Assembly (NCBI GenBank): GCA_900551325.1
Contig: URVM01000004.1
Span: forward strand, 124,001-188,000
DNA: 64,000 bases
Source of the DNA: an uncultured Eubacteriales bacterium
GTDB taxonomy: Bacteria; Bacillota; Clostridia; Lachnospirales; Cellulosilyticaceae
Direction: 5' to 3'
The notes beneath the pieces were generated by a model. The model ran no database searches, had not been told where the DNA came from, and saw only the letters and a list, made by a program, of their open reading frames with translations. The position numbers and the translations under genes are program-made. This document shows positions 60,924-64,000 of the stretch, piece by piece. Within the stretch, counting starts at the first letter, position 1. Each line of letters begins with the position of its first letter.

Positions 60924-63023
60924 CTATTTATAAAAACTTCTATACTTAATATTACGCTTTTTATAAACTGTTAAACCTAGAAGGGCAATAATTAAAGTAA
61001 TGGTTGAGACTAAGACGGATTTAATATCATAGGAGCTTGAAGGATTCTCACCTTTCATTCCTGGTGGTCTATTTCCCATCATCTGTGATGGGTTTTTACC
61101 TACTATATCTACTGGCTTATTACCTATAGCTTCTCCAGATTGACCCTCTTTTATTCCTGCCTGTTTAGTATCCATAGTGGCCCCAGAAATTGCGTCTTCT
61201 GCTGCTTCAGATTTTGAATTAGTAGTTGTGCCAGTTTTATCGTTTTCTATTTCTGTTGGTTTAGTTCCCATCATTTGTGATGGTCTATCTCCTTTCATAC
61301 CTCCTCTTTCACCACCACCTTGTGTACCCATTACACTTAAATCTATAGTAGATGCATCAATGAGTAATTGTGGTGATTCTTGTTGCTCTTTTGTTGTAGA
61401 AGGTATGGTGCCTTTTAACTGCCCATCGATACTACTTGCACGCATAATCCCAAATTGTTTAAGTACATCAATAGCTTGTACATATTCCTCATAAGTATAA
61501 AAAGCTGTAGGATCTTCTTTTATATAATTACCGATTAAACTATCTATCATCTTAATCGTCTGTTCATAACGTCCACTTTTAAAGTAACCATCTACAATAT
61601 CTTGTAAATAACCATGATAAGCTTCTTTATAGCTATCCACCTCTAAAAGTTTACCAACTATTGGTCTATCGGCTAAGTCTACACCTGATACTGGTGTATC
61701 AATAGGGAAGTTAACTGCCGAAGTAGCACTTCCTCCTTGGAAACCTGCAAAAGCTAAATTGTAGTCCCAAGGCAACATAGTTATTTTTCCATCTTCCTCA
61801 TACAAATAGTAATTATGTTGCATATTACTAAAATAACTATCTAAGTTAACAAGAACAGTATTGGCTGCAATATATTTTAAAACACCCTCTACATCTACAT
61901 AGTTTTCTATATCTTGGCCTTCATTTAGTTGTTTAAGTGCTTTAATCACTCTTTCATAATCTTGGTTCGTTGTCTTAAAGACAGAACTCTCAAAAAGAGT
62001 ACTATAACTCTCTACATTATCATCTGTATACACTAGATCCGCTCCACCACTTTTAGCTGAGGCACCATTTGGTCCCCCCATTCCTTGTGGCGGCATCTGC
62101 ATACCTCCTTCTGGCATTTCCATCCCCTCTGTTGGTATTTGCATTTCTCCTTGTGGTGCTTGCATCCCTTCTGGTGGTGCTTGTATTTCTCCTTGTGGCG
62201 CTTGCATATCTCCTTGCGATACTTGCATTCCTTCTTTTGAACCTCGTGTATCCTCTGATCCTACTTGAGATTGTTCAATGTTGTTAGTTGTTTTCGTATC
62301 TGTAGTATTTGTTCTTTTTTGATTCTCTCCTTGTTGGTTTGGCATACCCATTTTTTCACCTTTAGGCATATCGACTTTACCCATGCCACCACCATTCATA
62401 CCCATAGTTTCTGGTTTATAAAGCTCACCGTAGTTGGTTCCAAAGTTGCGGGTTGCAAAGGATTCTTCCATTCCTTCAAGTGCCAAATATAATCCCCAAG
62501 GTTCACCATTCACATTAATTTGTGTATAAGAATATAAAGGTGTTACCATTCCTAAGTAACTCATTAAGTCATATGAAAGATACTCTTTCATACTTGTTGC
62601 ATCTTTAAAATTATTATTAAGTACAAGCTTATCTAGTCCATAATAAGTTTGCCCTTTTACATAATGGTCAAATTCAATCTTAAAGCTTAGACGGTCCGTA
62701 TCTGGGTCATTTACAACTTCCGTTAAACTTGTATTACCTTTTGGTCTAATACCTACGTTATAATAGGTTTCACCATTAATTGTTACATCACACTTTACAT
62801 ATTCTTCTTGTAGTGCATTTTCTATCATTTGGTTCCACGTAGCTTCATCTATTTTTATATCCACTGTACTTACTTTTTCTTTATCAAAAAGCTTTGTTTC
62901 ATATTCATAAGTTGTCACACTATCTTCTATAGGTTGTGGGACAAAGAAAGTAAGGACGGTAAATAAAAGGGCTACGACAACACTTATTATGACTCCTTTA
63001 TTAAAATAAGGATTTGTTATCAT
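60924..63023 (-). CDS. CotH-kinase family protein with Met/Gln/Pro/Gly repeats
   Basis: A 699-residue protein: N-terminal helix (about residues 10-28), a CotH-kinase region split by a low-complexity insert (about 220-320) that repeats EGMQ, PQGEM and APQ-type units, then the second half of the kinase domain (about 340-480), a Gly/Thr-rich stretch and a C-terminal helix (about 670-690). CotH of Bacillus phosphorylates spore coat proteins, but this version is membrane-bound and extracytoplasmic. I use ATG 63023 after AGGTGG; GTG 63035 is less likely. It overlaps no neighbour and follows DUF4956 by 15 bases. Confidence 0.85.
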   Translation of the reverse strand: MITNPYFNKGVIISVVVALLFTVLTFFVPQPIEDSVTTYEYETKLFDKEKVSTVDIKIDEATWNQMIENALQEEYVKCDVTINGETYYNVGIRPKGNTSLTEVVNDPDTDRLSFKIEFDHYVKGQTYYGLDKLVLNNNFKDATSMKEYLSYDLMSYLGMVTPLYSYTQINVNGEPWGLYLALEGMEESFATRNFGTNYGELYKPETMGMNGGGMGKVDMPKGEKMGMPNQQGENQKRTNTTDTKTTNNIEQSQVGSEDTRGSKEGMQVSQGDMQAPQGEIQAPPEGMQAPQGEMQIPTEGMEMPEGGMQMPPQGMGGPNGASAKSGGADLVYTDDNVESYSTLFESSVFKTTNQDYERVIKALKQLNEGQDIENYVDVEGVLKYIAANTVLVNLDSYFSNMQHNYYLYEEDGKITMLPWDYNLAFAGFQGGSATSAVNFPIDTPVSGVDLADRPIVGKLLEVDSYKEAYHGYLQDIVDGYFKSGRYEQTIKMIDSLIGNYIKEDPTAFYTYEEYVQAIDVLKQFGIMRASSIDGQLKGTIPSTTKEQQESPQLLIDASTIDLSVMGTQGGGERGGMKGDRPSQMMGTKPTEIENDKTGTTTNSKSEAAEDAISGATMDTKQAGIKEGQSGEAIGNKPVDIVGKNPSQMMGNRPPGMKGENPSSSYDIKSVLVSTITLIIALLGLTVYKKRNIKYRSFYK

Positions 63024-63038
63024 GGCATCTACCACCTA

Positions 63039-63710
63039 TCATCCCATATAGTCTCCATTGTAGCTTACAAGTACTGCACTTGTTACACCAGGTATATCTT
63101 GAATACGGTTTACAAATTGAGTTGTTGCATCTTTAAGACGTACTTCTACTGTAAGTTCAATTTGACTTGCTGTTACAGTTTTTGATTTAACCATATGTTT
63201 TTTTACACTTGATTGTATAGCACTTTGTACTTTTTCTTCTACGTCATCGCTCATACAGTTAATGACTAAAATATAAGGGTTGTCTGATGTTTTCTTATTT
63301 ACAAATAAAATCATAACGATCCCTATAAAGATAGAGCCAAATACTGCAAGTGGAATAATCCCTGCCCCTAGTACAATACCTACTGTAATAGACCAAAATA
63401 AGAAAGCAATATCAAGAGGTTCTTTAATAGCTGTCCTAAAACGAACAATAGAAAGTGCACCTACCATACCAAGTGAGAGCACAACATTACTTGTTACTGC
63501 TAAAATAATTAAAGTTGTAATTAAAGTCATAGCTATAAGTGATACACCAAAACTTGCTGAATACATAACACCATTAAAACTTTTCTTATATACCATAAAA
63601 ATGAAAAGCCCAAGTACAAAAGCAAGTCCTAGAGCAATCACCATATCTAGCATAGAAAAAGTAGACACCTTTTCTATGAAACTTGATTTAAAAATATCAT
63701 TAAATGTCAT
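63039..63710 (-). CDS. DUF4956-family membrane protein
   Basis: A 223-residue protein with four membrane helices in the first 135 residues (VIALGLAFVLGLFIFM and following) and a soluble C-terminal domain. DUF4956 genes often sit with a CotH kinase gene and a VTC-like polyphosphate polymerase; the first neighbour is here and the second may be the partial gene off the right edge. The ATG follows GAGGATG. Confidence 0.87.
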   Translation of the reverse strand: MTFNDIFKSSFIEKVSTFSMLDMVIALGLAFVLGLFIFMVYKKSFNGVMYSASFGVSLIAMTLITTLIILAVTSNVVLSLGMVGALSIVRFRTAIKEPLDIAFLFWSITVGIVLGAGIIPLAVFGSIFIGIVMILFVNKKTSDNPYILVINCMSDDVEEKVQSAIQSSVKKHMVKSKTVTASQIELTVEVRLKDATTQFVNRIQDIPGVTSAVLVSYNGDYMG

Positions 63711-63933
63711 TTTTCATCCTCTATTCTATTTATTAATTGTTATTCTTAGTTTTTCTTTCTAATTCTTATATTGTTATCTTGTGTTTCTTTGTCTTATATT
63801 TTTTATTTCTTAATTCTTATACTTTTTATTTCTTACTCGCTATATCTTACTTTCTATAGCTCCTCTATCTTCTGTATAAATTTCGTATTTCATATACCTA
63901 TTTGCATTACATACGTTTCTTTAGCTTTACTAT
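63711..63933. other. AT-rich, pyrimidine-biased 5' region of DUF4956
   Basis: The plus strand is nearly all T, A and C in repeated TTCTTA/TTTATTTCTTA runs, so the minus-strand transcript would be purine-rich. I see no gene, palindrome or clear promoter. Confidence 0.5.
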
Positions 63934-64000
63934 TTACTTGTATTTCTTATCCATACATTCTACAAACAGCATATTTAGAATAGGCCCCATGTCTTCTACT
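63934..64000 (-). CDS. 3' end of a gene running off the right edge
   Basis: On the minus strand an open frame of 21 codons enters from the right edge (VEDMGPILNMLFVECMDKKYK) and stops with TAA at 63934-63936. The CotH-DUF4956 neighbourhood suggests a VTC-type polyphosphate polymerase or a related gene, but nothing in these residues proves it. Confidence 0.45.
   Translation of the reverse strand, partial: VEDMGPILNMLFVECMDKKYK

Overview
The window looks like chromosome of an anaerobic, endospore-forming, low-GC Clostridia, probably Lachnospirales. The family level is inference and no database was searched. The evidence is the AT-rich sequence, strong AGGAGG ribosome binding sites, an oxygen-sensitive class III ribonucleotide reductase (nrdDG), complete spoIIA and spoVA operons, a T-box leader and a 2-hydroxyacyl-CoA dehydratase activase. 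I saw no rRNA, tRNA, transposase, prophage or CRISPR array.

Layout. 1-2.9 kb: truncated subtilisin-like protease, a lipase-like hydrolase and a DnaQ-type exonuclease. 3.0-5.8 kb: nrdDG behind tandem NrdR-box candidates. 5.8-18.5 kb: housekeeping and regulators, including asnA under an asparagine T-box, ung, a YitT protein, GIY-YIG and P-loop proteins, a PerR-like regulator, and an aminotransferase-Lrp-GGDEF operon. 18.7-21.6 kb: spoVA operon with a clear sigma-G promoter. 21.7-32.1 kb: purine cluster purL-purE-C-F-M-N-D with PurBox-like sites ahead of purL; purH is absent. 32.5-34.1 kb: spoIIAA-spoIIAB-sigF. 34-45.6 kb: TPR protein, ArsR-type sensor, paired ATP-grasp enzymes, a very acidic membrane-anchored protein, 2-hydroxyacid dehydrogenase, SPFH/zinc-ribbon protein, M29 aminopeptidase, a THF-riboswitch folate transporter and a two-component system. 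46-51.1 kb: an accessory region with four GNAT-type acetyltransferase loci (one interrupted by a stop codon) and a CAT-like acetyltransferase. 51.1-60.7 kb: FtsH-like protease, a VanRS-like two-component system and the dehydratase activase pair. 60.9-64 kb: CotH-DUF4956 cluster running off the end.

The most unusual content is non-coding. Four full-length palindromic elements of about 243-255 bp, each with 10-15 bp terminal inverted repeats, lie at 27438-27692, 28109-28351, 46105-46348 and 50721-50972. Truncated end copies lie beside two of them. They form long imperfect hairpins whose stems are conserved by paired changes: the same stem position reads AGAGGCTGT/ACAGCCTCT in one copy and AGAGTGGGT/ACCCACTCT in another. 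Two arm types and two loop types occur in different combinations. They separate purL from purE and bracket the acetyltransferase region. They look like a MITE-type or structured-RNA repeat family with no visible transposase, and they are my main candidate for something undescribed.

Genes work together in recognisable modules: dNTP synthesis (nrdDG), de novo IMP synthesis (pur), forespore commitment (spoIIA) and dipicolinic acid uptake (spoVA). Control devices visible in the DNA are NrdR boxes, PurBoxes, a T-box, a THF riboswitch, a sigma-G promoter and many intrinsic terminators, several of which overlap stop codons.
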